In this document: one piece after another, positions 1 to 6,744 of the stretch
Layout of the letters: every line of letters begins with the position of its first letter
How positions within the stretch are numbered: the stretch's first letter is position 1
The notes under the pieces: generated by a model
Databases searched by the model: none
Seen by the model: the letters and a program-made list of their open reading frames with translations, nothing else
Told to the model about the DNA's origin: nothing
Source of the DNA: Ruminococcaceae bacterium UBA1404
GTDB taxonomy: Bacteria; Bacillota; Clostridia; Oscillospirales; Ruminococcaceae
Reading direction: 5' to 3'
NCBI GenBank assembly: GCA_002305075.1
Contig: DBQC01000009.1
Span: forward strand, 53,060-81,206
Length of the DNA: 28,147 nucleotides
Translations under genes and position numbers: made by a program

Positions 1-327
1 CACGGCAAGGAGGAGGCCGACAAAGCCGAGGCGGCCGCGCGGGCCATTTTTGGCGCAGGGAAGGACAGTGCCGATATGCCCTCTACCACCATAGACGCCG
101 GGCTGCTTACCGACGGCGCCATTTCCGTCATCGATCTTCTTGTGACCACCGGTCTTGCCCCTTCTAAGGGGGAGGCCCGTCGGCTTATCCAGCAGGGGGG
201 TATCACGGTGGATGACCAAAAAATCGAGGAGGTGACCGCCCTCATCACCGCTTCGGACTTCGAGAAGGGCCATGTCATCCTGCGCAAGGGCAAAAAGGTC
301 TACCACAAGGCCCTGTTAGGCTCTTAA
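1..327 (+). CDS. tyrS: Tyrosyl-tRNA synthetase, C-terminal part (5' end outside window)
   Basis: The reading frame is open from base 1 and ends at TAA 325-327, giving the last 108 residues. TyrRS charges tRNA-Tyr in the cytoplasm. The visible part is the linker after the catalytic domain (HGKEEADKAEAAARAIF) followed by the S4-type RNA-binding domain (LLVTTGLAPSKGEARRLIQQ, then GGITVDDQKI). This is the usual C-terminus of bacterial TyrRS, which contacts the tRNA. The HIGH and KMSKS motifs lie upstream of the window and cannot be checked. An ATG at 76 is internal and not the real start. Another S4-domain protein is possible in principle, but the AIFG linker plus S4 order is typical of TyrRS. 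Confidence 0.93.
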   Translation, partial: HGKEEADKAEAAARAIFGAGKDSADMPSTTIDAGLLTDGAISVIDLLVTTGLAPSKGEARRLIQQGGITVDDQKIEEVTALITASDFEKGHVILRKGKKVYHKALLGS

Positions 328-351
328 CATCCCTATTATTAGCTGTCCAAT

Positions 352-378
352 CAGCCCGCGCCGATGCTGCGCGGGCTG
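352..378 (+). terminator. GC-rich hairpin after tyrS, possible terminator
   Basis: A perfect 10-bp inverted repeat, CAGCCCGCGC (352-361) and GCGCGGGCTG (369-378) with a 7-base loop, lies 25 bases after the tyrS stop. No T-tract follows directly, so a terminator is plausible but unproven; it could also be an RNA-stabilising hairpin. Confidence 0.45.
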
Positions 379-422
379 TAGGCCTGCGGGCCATATTATA
401 TAAAAAAAGAAGGGAAAACTCC

Positions 423-1253
423 ATGATACAGGACATTGCACCCTATACTTTTTATAACACCTACCGGGATATCCGCCCTACCAAGGATAGCACGGTGTTC
501 TTTTTCAGCGGTCAGGAGGTTCTTGCGGACATCTCGGAGGATCGGTTGCGCTTCCCCACCTACGGCCAGCTCACCAGTGAGCCGGCAACCTGCATCTACC
601 TGTTCTCTATAGACGACCAGTCATTTTTCCTCGCGCTCGACCGGCCCGACCCCGGACTTGCGGGGTATAAGCTGGAGAACACGCAGATGTTTCGCACGAT
701 TGGACCCCGGCATCTTGCCTATGCGGGGCTTACGGCGCACCAGCTCTATAAATGGTACCGCAACAATGTCTACTGCGGCCGCTGCGGCGGCAACCTTGTG
801 CACAGCAAGGAGGAGCGCATGCTCCACTGCCCCGAGTGTGGCAATATGCTCTATCCCAAAATTTCGCCGGTGGTTATTATCGGCGTTACCGATGGCGACC
901 GGCTGTTGCTCATTAAGCACGCAAACGGCACCCGCAACTATGCGCTGGTGGCTGGGTTTGCCGAGGTGGGCGAGAGCATTGAGCAAACGGTTGCTCGGGA
1001 GGTCATGGAGGAGACCGGGCTTAAGGTAAAAAACCCCCGGTTTTATAAAAGTCAGCCCTGGGCGCTGTCAGAATCGCTGTTGTTTGGCTTTTATGTGGAG
1101 CTGGACGGCCCACAGGAGCCCCAGGTAGACATGAAAGAGGTGGTGGAGGCTACCTTCTTCAGGCGGGAGGACATACCGGTGGAGCCTAAGAACTTTGCGC
1201 TGACCAACGAGATGATTATCCACTTTAAGAATGGCGGCGCACTGCCAAAATAG
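423..1253 (+). CDS. nudC: NAD(H) diphosphatase NudC (Nudix hydrolase)
   Basis: 276 residues. NudC enzymes split NAD(H) into NMN(H) and AMP and can remove NAD caps from RNA. Domains in order: an N-terminal Nudix-like domain (about 1-110), a four-cysteine zinc ribbon (C118, C121, C136, C139), and a catalytic Nudix domain with box G178 to L200 (GX5E, then REVMEETGL). The family hallmark SQPWPFPxS appears in altered form as SQPWALSES just after the Nudix box, so SQPW is kept but the following residues differ. The length suits the family (about 260-310). The ATG at 423 is preceded by AAGGGA. The gene stands alone between tyrS and the decayed block. A Nudix enzyme with shifted substrate preference is possible because of the motif change. 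Confidence 0.9.
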   Translation: MIQDIAPYTFYNTYRDIRPTKDSTVFFFSGQEVLADISEDRLRFPTYGQLTSEPATCIYLFSIDDQSFFLALDRPDPGLAGYKLENTQMFRTIGPRHLAYAGLTAHQLYKWYRNNVYCGRCGGNLVHSKEERMLHCPECGNMLYPKISPVVIIGVTDGDRLLLIKHANGTRNYALVAGFAEVGESIEQTVAREVMEETGLKVKNPRFYKSQPWALSESLLFGFYVELDGPQEPQVDMKEVVEATFFRREDIPVEPKNFALTNEMIIHFKNGGALPK

Positions 1254-1428
1254 CAGGAGGCGACAAAACCAAAAACCTATCGCATTAGGCGAGTGTTCAT
1301 AAAGATACTTTGTGAACCTCTGCGGGTTATGAGGCGGACGGTTTGGGCTGTCATCACGCCAACCGGAAGGAATGGACATTATATCCGCTTTTGTCCTCTT
1401 TGGCTCACAAAAGAATAAGATGCACAAA

Positions 1429-1465
1429 CAGGGGGCGGCTGATGAAAGCCGCCCCCTGTTTTATT
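1429..1465. terminator. Strong bidirectional terminator
   Basis: Perfect 12-bp stem: CAGGGGGCGGCT (1429-1440), 6-base loop, AGCCGCCCCCTG (1447-1458), followed by TTTTATT. On the minus strand the stem is followed by TGTTTGTG. It can stop the minus-strand genes of the decayed block and any read-through from nudC. Confidence 0.88.
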
Positions 1466-1467
1466 GT

Positions 1468-1740
1468 TCAGGCGCGTTTTGTATGCCGCCAAAAACAGGA
1501 CGACAAGCCGGGCATCCAACGCAGCGTTTTCCCTCGTCTAAGCTGCCGGATGCCGGATACCATGATGCCGCCCAGGATTAGGTAGACGCACAAAACCAAG
1601 CTGCACAGCCCAAGAATAACAGTCCCCACAATAAAAAGGCTTTTCTTAGCACTTTTTCGCATCTGCAGAGAAAGGCTGATCATTCCTGCTACGCACAGGA
1701 TCAGAAGAGCTCCGGCAATCCAAAGTTCCGTGTAAACCAC
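1468..1740 (-). CDS. Small membrane protein, unknown function
   Basis: 90 residues starting at GTG 1740, not matched to a family I recognise. Two hydrophobic stretches (about 6-26, LWIAGALLILCVAGMISLS, and 35-60, LFIVGTVILGLCSLVLCVYL) separated by a basic loop (QMRKSAKKS) suggest two membrane helices, followed by a basic tail. No convincing ribosome binding site precedes the GTG, so the start is uncertain. The stop lies just before the strong terminator at 1429-1465 and the gene follows the DUF3137 remnant on the same strand. It may be a surviving or fragmentary member of a cluster that has otherwise decayed. Confidence 0.5.
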   Translation of the reverse strand: MVYTELWIAGALLILCVAGMISLSLQMRKSAKKSLFIVGTVILGLCSLVLCVYLILGGIMVSGIRQLRRGKTLRWMPGLSSCFWRHTKRA

Positions 1741-1784
1741 CCCCGTTATCTTTTCTGACCGGTTCAGCGGCTGATGTGTCCGGC

Positions 1785-2158
1785 TCAGTCGTTCTTGACA
1801 GCGGCCTCTGCGTTTTCTCCAAACAACCGCTCGTGCATGAGCATTTCGTCCAGAATACTCGTCATGTTTGCGATTTCTTGCCGAAAGCGAGCTCTCATTT
1901 TAATGACATTGGGTGCTCTCCATTTGCTCGCTTCAAATAAGTCGAGCTTTGTTCCGACCGCAATTTGGAGCCGATTACCAGAGAATTGGAAACAGCTATT
2001 TCCGTTTGCTGCCTGGTCTACCGCGACTAGACGTTCCATGAAATGCGGGGTCAGGATATAAAAGGCTGTGTGCGGATCACTGCAAAAACGCCGAATTGCC
2101 GATTAAACGCTTCGTTTTCCATTTGGATGGCACGGCTCCCTTTTCGGGATTCCATGAC
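1785..2158 (-). pseudogene. C-terminal remnant of a DUF3137-type protein, frameshifted
   Basis: Two frames join into one recognisable DUF3137 C-terminus. From 2158 one frame reads VMESRKGSRAIQMENEAF, then NRQFGVF. After a run of five A on the plus strand (2084-2088) the match continues in another frame as CSDPHTAFYILTPHFMERL and runs to FGENAEAAVKND and the stop at 1785. One additional base in the homopolymer (6 instead of 5) would restore a continuous GVFCSDPHTAF. DUF3137 proteins have the same arrangement (ENEAFN..F.V, then A.YILTP.FMERL, then a line resembling RLQIAV...DLFE); this is recalled family knowledge, not a search. The N-terminal two thirds are missing. The function of the family is not known to me. 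Confidence 0.72.
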
Positions 2159-2492
2159 GCTCACCCACCAGAGAGAAATCCAATCCGGACCATTCGCTTA
2201 AGGCATTCGCCAGATCTTCGATCGATGGTTCTGAACTCATTTCGACAGTTGTGCTTATTAGCAGTCCACTTGCCTTTCCGTCGGGTTCGCCCGCTGAGAA
2301 GTCTGCATAGAGGGTAATGGAAACCATAGGCGTTTGTGAATTTGATGGTGTGGTAGGTTCTGCGCTCTCGGTAGCGCTTGAGCTCTCGGCAGCGCTTGAA
2401 CTCTCGGCATGCGTGGGGTGGTTTTTTCCTCCACAGGCCGTTACACAAAGCATCATGAGTATTAAAATAAATAAAGACAGCGCTTTTTTCAT
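2103..2492 (-). pseudogene. Truncated lipoprotein fused out of frame to the DUF3137 remnant
   Basis: The ORF starts with a clear lipoprotein signal (MKKALSLFILILMMLCVTAC, lipobox VTAC), then a low-complexity Ser/Ala/Glu linker (repeats of ESSSA and ESAEPT), then a short folded-looking stretch (MVSITLYADFSAG ... LANALSEWSGLDFSL). Clostridial lipoproteins with a similar LxxALSEWTGLDFxL stretch normally continue for many more residues (from memory). Here the sequence turns into VGERHGIPKREPCHPNGKRSV and stops. This tail is the DUF3137 sequence read in the wrong frame, so the lipoprotein lost its C-terminus in a deletion joining the two genes, at roughly 2158-2185. A short secreted peptide may still be made. 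Confidence 0.65.
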
Positions 2493-2561
2493 ATATCATG
2501 ATTCCTTTCTAAAATGTTTTGCTGAAGGTTTTTGTATGTTCTCCATGCTCGTTTTACACGC

Positions 2562-2866
2562 TCATTTTACTTTGTGGTTGCCCTGATTTTGTCGTGCATT
2601 GTCCCGCGACAGCAGCAACTCTAAGACCTCTTTCAGAGTAATGGACATACCCCCAGGCCAGTAGATTTTTCCCCATCGGTGTGGGGCTTGTAGAAGTTCC
2701 CGCTTTCAATGAGGGCGGGAAAAGCAGGTTCGTGAATTCTGTCACCAAGCTCCAGTAAAATGGAGCTTCCACTCTCAAGTGTAATACCAAAGGTATCTCC
2801 GTCCAATGCACCGACACTTACGATGGTGGGAAGCACCGGTTCTTTCCCTTTGTTTTTCCAAAACAC
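2562..2866 (-). pseudogene. Small unknown protein (DUF2442-like layout) split by a 1-base frameshift
   Basis: Starts at GTG 2866 with a good ribosome binding site (GAGGAGG, about 7 bases upstream). The first frame reads MFWKNKGKEPVLPTIVSVGA and goes on to FYKPHTDGEK, then derails. At the five-T run 2666-2670 (five A on the coding strand) a shift of one base gives the natural continuation KIYWPGGMSITLKEVLELL and a stop at 2562-2564. The joined product is about 100 residues. The layout (short beta-rich start, DG..IYW..G, then a helix ITLKEVLELL) resembles small DUF2442-like proteins; the assignment is tentative. It may be a real pseudogene, a phase-variable gene or a sequencing error in a homopolymer. 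Confidence 0.65.
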
Positions 2867-3432
2867 AAGAGCACCTCCTCAAACAACATTATTTGAGTTG
2901 TTCCCATACTCATTATCGTACGGAGAAAATAAAAATGGGCGAAGGTTGCAAAAATGAAACCTTCGCCTCTCAACATATTTAAATAGGGAAATAGGATGAA
3001 AATATAGAATGATTTCAATTTTAAAGATACCATGAATTTCATATTAAAAATACTAAAAAATTGAAAAAAGAAATGCCTCAAATTAGAACTGCGGATGTAA
3101 AAACATGAATAGCCACACCTGTAAAGTTTGCATGGGGTTTAGAGCGTGGAAAGTGCTTTAGGTTATTGTTGGAACGGATTAAAACCCAAAGATGGTTTAG
3201 ACAAACTCAACTTCTACTTATAAAACGGCGGGAGTGCGAAACTGATCTCGGATTGTGCGATGGGGGGACAGCGCTCAATCTGGCCAAGCATATGTTGTGA
3301 TTGAAAAAAAGGACTAAGCAAAAAAGCAGCTGCTTTGAGCGAAAGATACTGCTGTGCATGACAGTAATAGCCCCAAATCGACCATAGCAGTTTAGCTTGT
3401 GAATTCCGTTTTCGATAGATTTAAGATTAATA
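2867..3432. other. AT-rich gene-free stretch
   Basis: About 570 bases without a convincing gene on either strand. The first part (2890-3110) is strongly AT-rich and full of short homopolymers; the open frames there have no ribosome binding site and biased hydrophobic composition. Around 3180-3300 and 3310-3360 short open stretches with coding-like composition occur but are broken by stops, and I could not assign them. The end leads into the promoter of the cobalamin riboswitch. Confidence 0.6.
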
Positions 3433-3461
3433 GTGACAGCTTGCCTTTCATGTTATATAAT
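3433..3461 (+). promoter_or_regulatory. Sigma-A type promoter of the cobalamin-riboswitch transcript
   Basis: GTGACA (3433-3438), 17-base spacer, TATAAT (3456-3461). It lies directly upstream of the riboswitch in the right orientation. Confidence 0.7.
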
Positions 3462-3475
3462 AACAATATAGCCAC

Positions 3476-3640
3476 ACAATAGGTTTGCAACCTGGTTTGT
3501 GCAAGTTTTAAAATTAATACCGCACTTTTTGACAGGCAATTCGGGGAAACAGGTGAAACTCCTGTGCGGTCCCGCCACCGTGTCGGGCATTTTTGCCCTC
3601 AGTCGGAACACCGAGCCTGCCGGGATGCTGATGCCACGAT
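3476..3640 (+). promoter_or_regulatory. Cobalamin (B12) riboswitch
   Basis: The core elements of the cobalamin aptamer are visible in order: GGGGAAACAGGTGAAACTCC (3543-3562), TGCGGTCCCGCCACCGTG (3564-3581; the B12 box, GCCACCG in place of the usual GCCACTG), and AGTCGGAACACCGAGCCTGC (3601-3620), close to the consensus AGTCnGGAnACCnGCC. The aptamer is followed 43 bases later by an intrinsic terminator, so binding of a corrinoid should end transcription before the two downstream genes. The exact outer limits are approximate. Confidence 0.92.
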
Positions 3641-3682
3641 GAATGGTTACGGTACTGTCTTTATTGGCATGGGACATGTATC

Positions 3683-3711
3683 ACCCTTTCATACTTGAAA
3701 GGGTTTTTTTT
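3683..3711 (+). terminator. Expression-platform terminator of the cobalamin riboswitch
   Basis: ACCCTTTCA (3683-3691), 4-base loop, TGAAAGGGT (3696-3704), then a run of eight T. It lies between the aptamer and the first gene. Confidence 0.88.
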
Positions 3712-3729
3712 GTAAAGTGAGGATCGAAC

Positions 3730-4125
3730 ATGCGTAAAACAAAAAAACAACTATTTTTAATGTCCGCAGTGCTGGTTATTTCCGCAGCGGTGCTAATCGG
3801 ATGCTGGTTTGCATTTTCGCCCAAAAGCGAGCAGGGAAGCAAGCAGATTCAGGTAAGCGTTGTGGCAAATCAGTCACAAAAGGTATACAACATGAGAACA
3901 GATGCACTCTATCTGGGGGAGGCTCTCAAAGAGTATGGTTTGATTGAGGGGGAGATGGGCGCATACGGTTTTTTTATCAAATCAGTAGACAAAATTACTG
4001 CTGATGAATCGCTTCAGCAGTGGTGGTGCATTACCAAAGAGGGGCAGGATGTGATGACAGGTGCCGATTCGCAGCCCATTTCTGATGGGGACAAGTTTGA
4101 GCTAACGCTGAAAACCGGCTACTGA
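3730..4125 (+). CDS. DUF4430-domain lipoprotein under B12 control
   Basis: 131 residues. The N-terminus is a lipoprotein signal or membrane anchor (basic MRKTKKQ, a hydrophobic stretch 8-24, then LIGC with Cys 25). The rest is one DUF4430-type domain: QIQVSVVANQSQKVYNMRTD, then LYLGEALKEYGLIEG, QQWWCITKEGQDVMTGADSQ, and the final SDGDKFELTLKTGY. DUF4430 resembles the C-terminal domain of transcobalamin and intrinsic factor and is often seen on surface proteins near B12-regulated transport genes (family knowledge). The gene is the first behind the cobalamin riboswitch and ends one base before the S-component gene. I infer that it binds or presents a corrinoid, or a part of one, at the cell surface. 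GAGGAT lies 5 bases before the ATG. Confidence 0.82.
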   Translation: MRKTKKQLFLMSAVLVISAAVLIGCWFAFSPKSEQGSKQIQVSVVANQSQKVYNMRTDALYLGEALKEYGLIEGEMGAYGFFIKSVDKITADESLQQWWCITKEGQDVMTGADSQPISDGDKFELTLKTGY

Positions 4126-4126
4126 T

Positions 4127-4624
4127 ATGCGAAAGACAAAAGATTTAGTCATCGCAGGGCTGCTTGCAACAATCATGGTGGTTTCCAAGTGTGCGCTTGA
4201 TGGAATTCCAAGCGTGGAATTGGTCAGCCTGCTCATTATCGTGTATGCTTTGGAGTTTCCAAAGCTTGCATTGATCGCAATCTACACCTATCTGCTGATC
4301 TATGGTGCGCTTTTCGGCTTCGGGCTGTGGTGGTTTCCCCAACTTTATGTTTGGCCGGCACTGTTCTTTGTGGTTAGGGCATTTCGTCAGGCAAACGGTG
4401 TGGTTGTGTTTGCGCTCATCTCAGCACTGTTCGGGCTGTTTTATGGGGCACTCTATGCGATATCCTATGTTGTGGTAAGTGGTGCGGCAGGCGCATTTGC
4501 CTGGTGGATAGCGGGCATTCCGTTTGATGTTGCGCACTGTGTGGGCAATTTCTTCGTTGTTCTGCTGTTGCTTAGTCCCTTGCGCAAAGCCATTGCACGA
4601 TGCAAACAGTTGGGGATTTTATAA
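4127..4624 (+). CDS. ECF transporter S component (likely corrinoid-related substrate)
   Basis: 165 residues, almost entirely hydrophobic, with about five to six membrane helices (for example 9-28, 32-60, 64-85, 93-118, 124-150). The start MRKTKDLVIAGLLATIMVVS and the pattern of small residues in the helices suit the substrate-binding S component of an energy-coupling factor importer. No ATPase (A) or EcfT gene is next to it, so it would have to use a shared energising module encoded elsewhere (group II arrangement). It starts one base after the DUF4430 stop, so the two are translationally coupled, and both lie behind the B12 riboswitch. The substrate is therefore probably cobalamin, a precursor or lower-ligand moiety; a CblT-like role is possible but not shown. 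Confidence 0.75.
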   Translation: MRKTKDLVIAGLLATIMVVSKCALDGIPSVELVSLLIIVYALEFPKLALIAIYTYLLIYGALFGFGLWWFPQLYVWPALFFVVRAFRQANGVVVFALISALFGLFYGALYAISYVVVSGAAGAFAWWIAGIPFDVAHCVGNFFVVLLLLSPLRKAIARCKQLGIL

Positions 4625-4698
4625 ATATTAAAAGGCATATTAACCACACTCCTATAGGGAAAAGTGTTTGGTGGTGCGGTACCAATTGGCAGACCGTT

Positions 4699-4806
4699 GG
4701 AGGCTGACAGTTCATACTCCCAGATAATCTCCGCCCTGGGCTTGCCGGCATTGAGCAACTCGACGAGCTGATTCTTGAATTCCTCGCTGTGGCTGCGTCT
4801 TCCTAT
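4699..4806 (-). mobile_element. Remnant of IS3-family transposase OrfA
   Basis: On the minus strand the codons read IGRRSHSEEFKNQLVELLNA, then GKPRAEIIWEYELSAS, the N-terminal helix-turn-helix of IS3-type OrfA proteins (usually M.RR.HS.EFK...V.L...GK....I..EY.LS.S). The usual start codon is ATA here, and the similarity ends abruptly after ELSAS, so only about 36 residues remain. No terminal inverted repeats or OrfB were found. Confidence 0.72.
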
Positions 4807-4873
4807 GCTGAAAGCTAAAGCTTTTTACTCCACCAGCTCAGCTGATGGTTGTCAGAGTTACATCTACAAATCA

Positions 4874-4911
4874 AAAACACGCCTTAGCATGTAAAAACTA
4901 AGGCGTGTTTT
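4874..4911. terminator. Bidirectional terminator between the B12 module and dapB
   Basis: AAAACACGCCTTAG (4874-4887), 10-base loop, CTAAGGCGTGTTTT (4898-4911). A-runs on one side and T-runs on the other let it work in both directions, closing the asd-dapA-dapB transcript on the minus strand and the transport genes on the plus strand. Confidence 0.85.
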
Positions 4912-5001
4912 CGTATTCAGTTTACCATGACCCTCGGGTTACAAGTTGTCTTTATGACTACTCGTATTGCTGCGGCAGGGCTTATAGCTTAGGAAAGGGC
5001 G

Positions 5002-5748
5002 CTAAACGAGGTCCTCCATGGTGTAAAGCCCAGGGGCTTTACCCATGATAAAGTGGGCCGCTTTGTAGGCGCCGGTGGCAAAAACGGCTTTGGAGCGAGC
5101 CGAGTGCGAAAGGGTGATGATCTCGTCGGTGCCTGCGAAAAGCACCTCGTGCTCGCCTACAATATTACCTCCCCGCACCGAATGGATGCCGATTTCGTGT
5201 GCGTCACGCTTTTGCCGCCGGGTCTGGCGATCATAAGTATAGTGGGGGGTATAGGGCAGGCCCTCCCGAGCCGCTTCGGCCAGCATAATGGCGGTGCCCG
5301 AAGGGGCGTCAATCTTTTGGTTGTGGTGCCGCTCGGTAATTTCCACATCAAAGCCTTCGCCCAGGGCGGCGGCCGCCTGACGCACCAACTTGACAAGCAG
5401 CGACACCCCAAGGGACATATTAAAGGAAAAGAAGATGGGAATGCGCAAGGCGGCCTTACGAATGGCGGCAATCTGCTCCTCATCCATGCCGGTGGTGGCG
5501 ATAACCGTGGGCATTCCTCGCTTGGTGGCAAACTCCAATAAGTCTCCTAACACGGCGGGATGGGAGAAGTCTATGAGCACATCGGCCTGTTGGTGACATT
5601 TTTCAAAACTGTCGTAGACTGGAAAGGGCAGACTGTCGTCCCTACAGCGGCCGATACCGGCCACCACCTCAAAGCCGTTTTGATAGCTTTGTCCGGCCAT
5701 CACCTGACCCATGCGCCCACTGGCGCCCACCAATATCATCTTGCGCAT
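5002..5748 (-). CDS. dapB: 4-hydroxy-tetrahydrodipicolinate reductase
   Basis: 248 residues. DapB reduces the product of DapA with NAD(P)H to tetrahydrodipicolinate in the lysine/diaminopimelate pathway, which feeds peptidoglycan and spore dipicolinate. The N-terminal Rossmann motif GASGRMGQ (8-15) binds the cofactor. The catalytic and substrate-binding motif ERHHNQKIDAPSGTA (139-153) has His 141, His 142 and Lys 145. The ATATTGM segment near 83-88 and the FSHP motif (61-64) also fit. The length is close to the family norm (about 245-270). It is the last gene of asd-dapA-dapB, 48 bases after dapA, and is closed by the terminator at 4874-4911. Confidence 0.97.
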   Translation of the reverse strand: MRKMILVGASGRMGQVMAGQSYQNGFEVVAGIGRCRDDSLPFPVYDSFEKCHQQADVLIDFSHPAVLGDLLEFATKRGMPTVIATTGMDEEQIAAIRKAALRIPIFFSFNMSLGVSLLVKLVRQAAAALGEGFDVEITERHHNQKIDAPSGTAIMLAEAAREGLPYTPHYTYDRQTRRQKRDAHEIGIHSVRGGNIVGEHEVLFAGTDEIITLSHSARSKAVFATGAYKAAHFIMGKAPGLYTMEDLV

Positions 5749-5796
5749 CTACACATCACCTCTTAGGGTAGAAATTTGATCGTCCCGCGAACAAAC

Positions 5797-6687
5797 TTAG
5801 CCGATGAGACCGTAGGCTTTTAGCGCTTCGGTCAGACGAGCCTTGGCCGCCGGCTCAATAGGGGCTAGCGGGGCACGGCCTAGACCGACATCGTAGCCCA
5901 TCATGCACAGGGCCTCCTTGACCGGGATGGGGTTTACATCGGCAAATAGTGCGTTGATAAGCTCGAGGTAGCTCAGTTGGAGCGAGCGGCTCTCGGCCAT
6001 CTTATTTTCTAGGCAGAGGGCCACCATGTCATGAATCACGCGGGGAATAATATTGGCGGCTACCGAGATAACCCCCAGACCGCCTAGGGCCATGATGGCG
6101 GTAATCTGATCGTCGTTACCCGAGTAGATGCCCAGGTTGTCGCCGCATAGGGCGGCCGTTTGGGCGATAGCCGATATGTTGCCCCCGGCCTCCTTGGTAG
6201 CTACAATGTTGGGGTGCTTTGCCAGTTCGGCATAAGTTGCAGGCTTGATATCCAGCCCGGTGCGAGAGGGCACATTATAGACGATAACCGGCAGGTCAGT
6301 AGCATCGGCAATGGCGTTAAAATGGCGCACCAGACCGGTTTGAGAGGTTTTGTTGTAATAAGGGGTCACATGAAGCAGGGCATCGGCCCCCGCCTTCTTG
6401 GACTCCTCAGACAACCAGATGGCGTAGCGAGTGTCGTTGCTGCCCGCACCAGCCACCACCGGAACCCGTCCGGCAGTTTTCTCCACAGCAAAACCGATGA
6501 GATCTACATGCTCCTGATCGGTGAGGGTAGAGCTTTCGCCGGTGGTGCCGCAGATGATAATAGCGTCGGTCCCGCCGTCGATCTGGACATCGATAAGCCG
6601 GGCAAGCTCATCATAGTGGATAGATCCGTCGGCACGCATGGGGGTGACAATGGCCACGCCCGAGCCTGTGAATACAGTTTTTTTCAT
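5797..6687 (-). CDS. dapA: 4-hydroxy-tetrahydrodipicolinate synthase
   Basis: 296 residues, a TIM-barrel class I aldolase that condenses pyruvate with aspartate semialdehyde. Visible features: GTTGE (47-51) for pyruvate carboxyl binding, YNVPSRTG (137-144) with catalytic Tyr 137, and the Schiff-base Lys 165 in ATKEAGGN. Length and motifs suit DapA rather than N-acetylneuraminate lyase or other family members. An AGGAGG-like site (GGAGGT) lies just before the ATG. It is the middle gene of asd-dapA-dapB, 57 bases after asd. Feedback sensitivity to lysine cannot be judged by eye. Confidence 0.97.
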   Translation of the reverse strand: MKKTVFTGSGVAIVTPMRADGSIHYDELARLIDVQIDGGTDAIIICGTTGESSTLTDQEHVDLIGFAVEKTAGRVPVVAGAGSNDTRYAIWLSEESKKAGADALLHVTPYYNKTSQTGLVRHFNAIADATDLPVIVYNVPSRTGLDIKPATYAELAKHPNIVATKEAGGNISAIAQTAALCGDNLGIYSGNDDQITAIMALGGLGVISVAANIIPRVIHDMVALCLENKMAESRSLQLSYLELINALFADVNPIPVKEALCMMGYDVGLGRAPLAPIEPAAKARLTEALKAYGLIG

Positions 6688-6744
6688 ATTAAATACCTCC
6701 AGATTATCAGGAAGACTAACGAAGGGCCATAAAAAACATTGGGC

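Noticed and set aside
1295..1317. Hairpin GTTCATAAAG/CTTTGTGAAC after nudC
   Set aside because: 10-bp stem with one wobble, but no T-tract and no other support for a terminator; recorded only here.
1343..1585. Two overlapping plus-strand frames after nudC
   Set aside because: They run through the strong terminator and lie opposite a better minus-strand ORF; no family seen.
2818..3081. Minus-strand hydrophobic frame in the AT-rich stretch
   Set aside because: Composition follows the AT-rich DNA, it overlaps the well-supported start of the frameshifted gene at 2866, and no ribosome binding site is present.
3453..3677. Minus-strand frame over the cobalamin riboswitch
   Set aside because: It is the complement of a structured RNA element.
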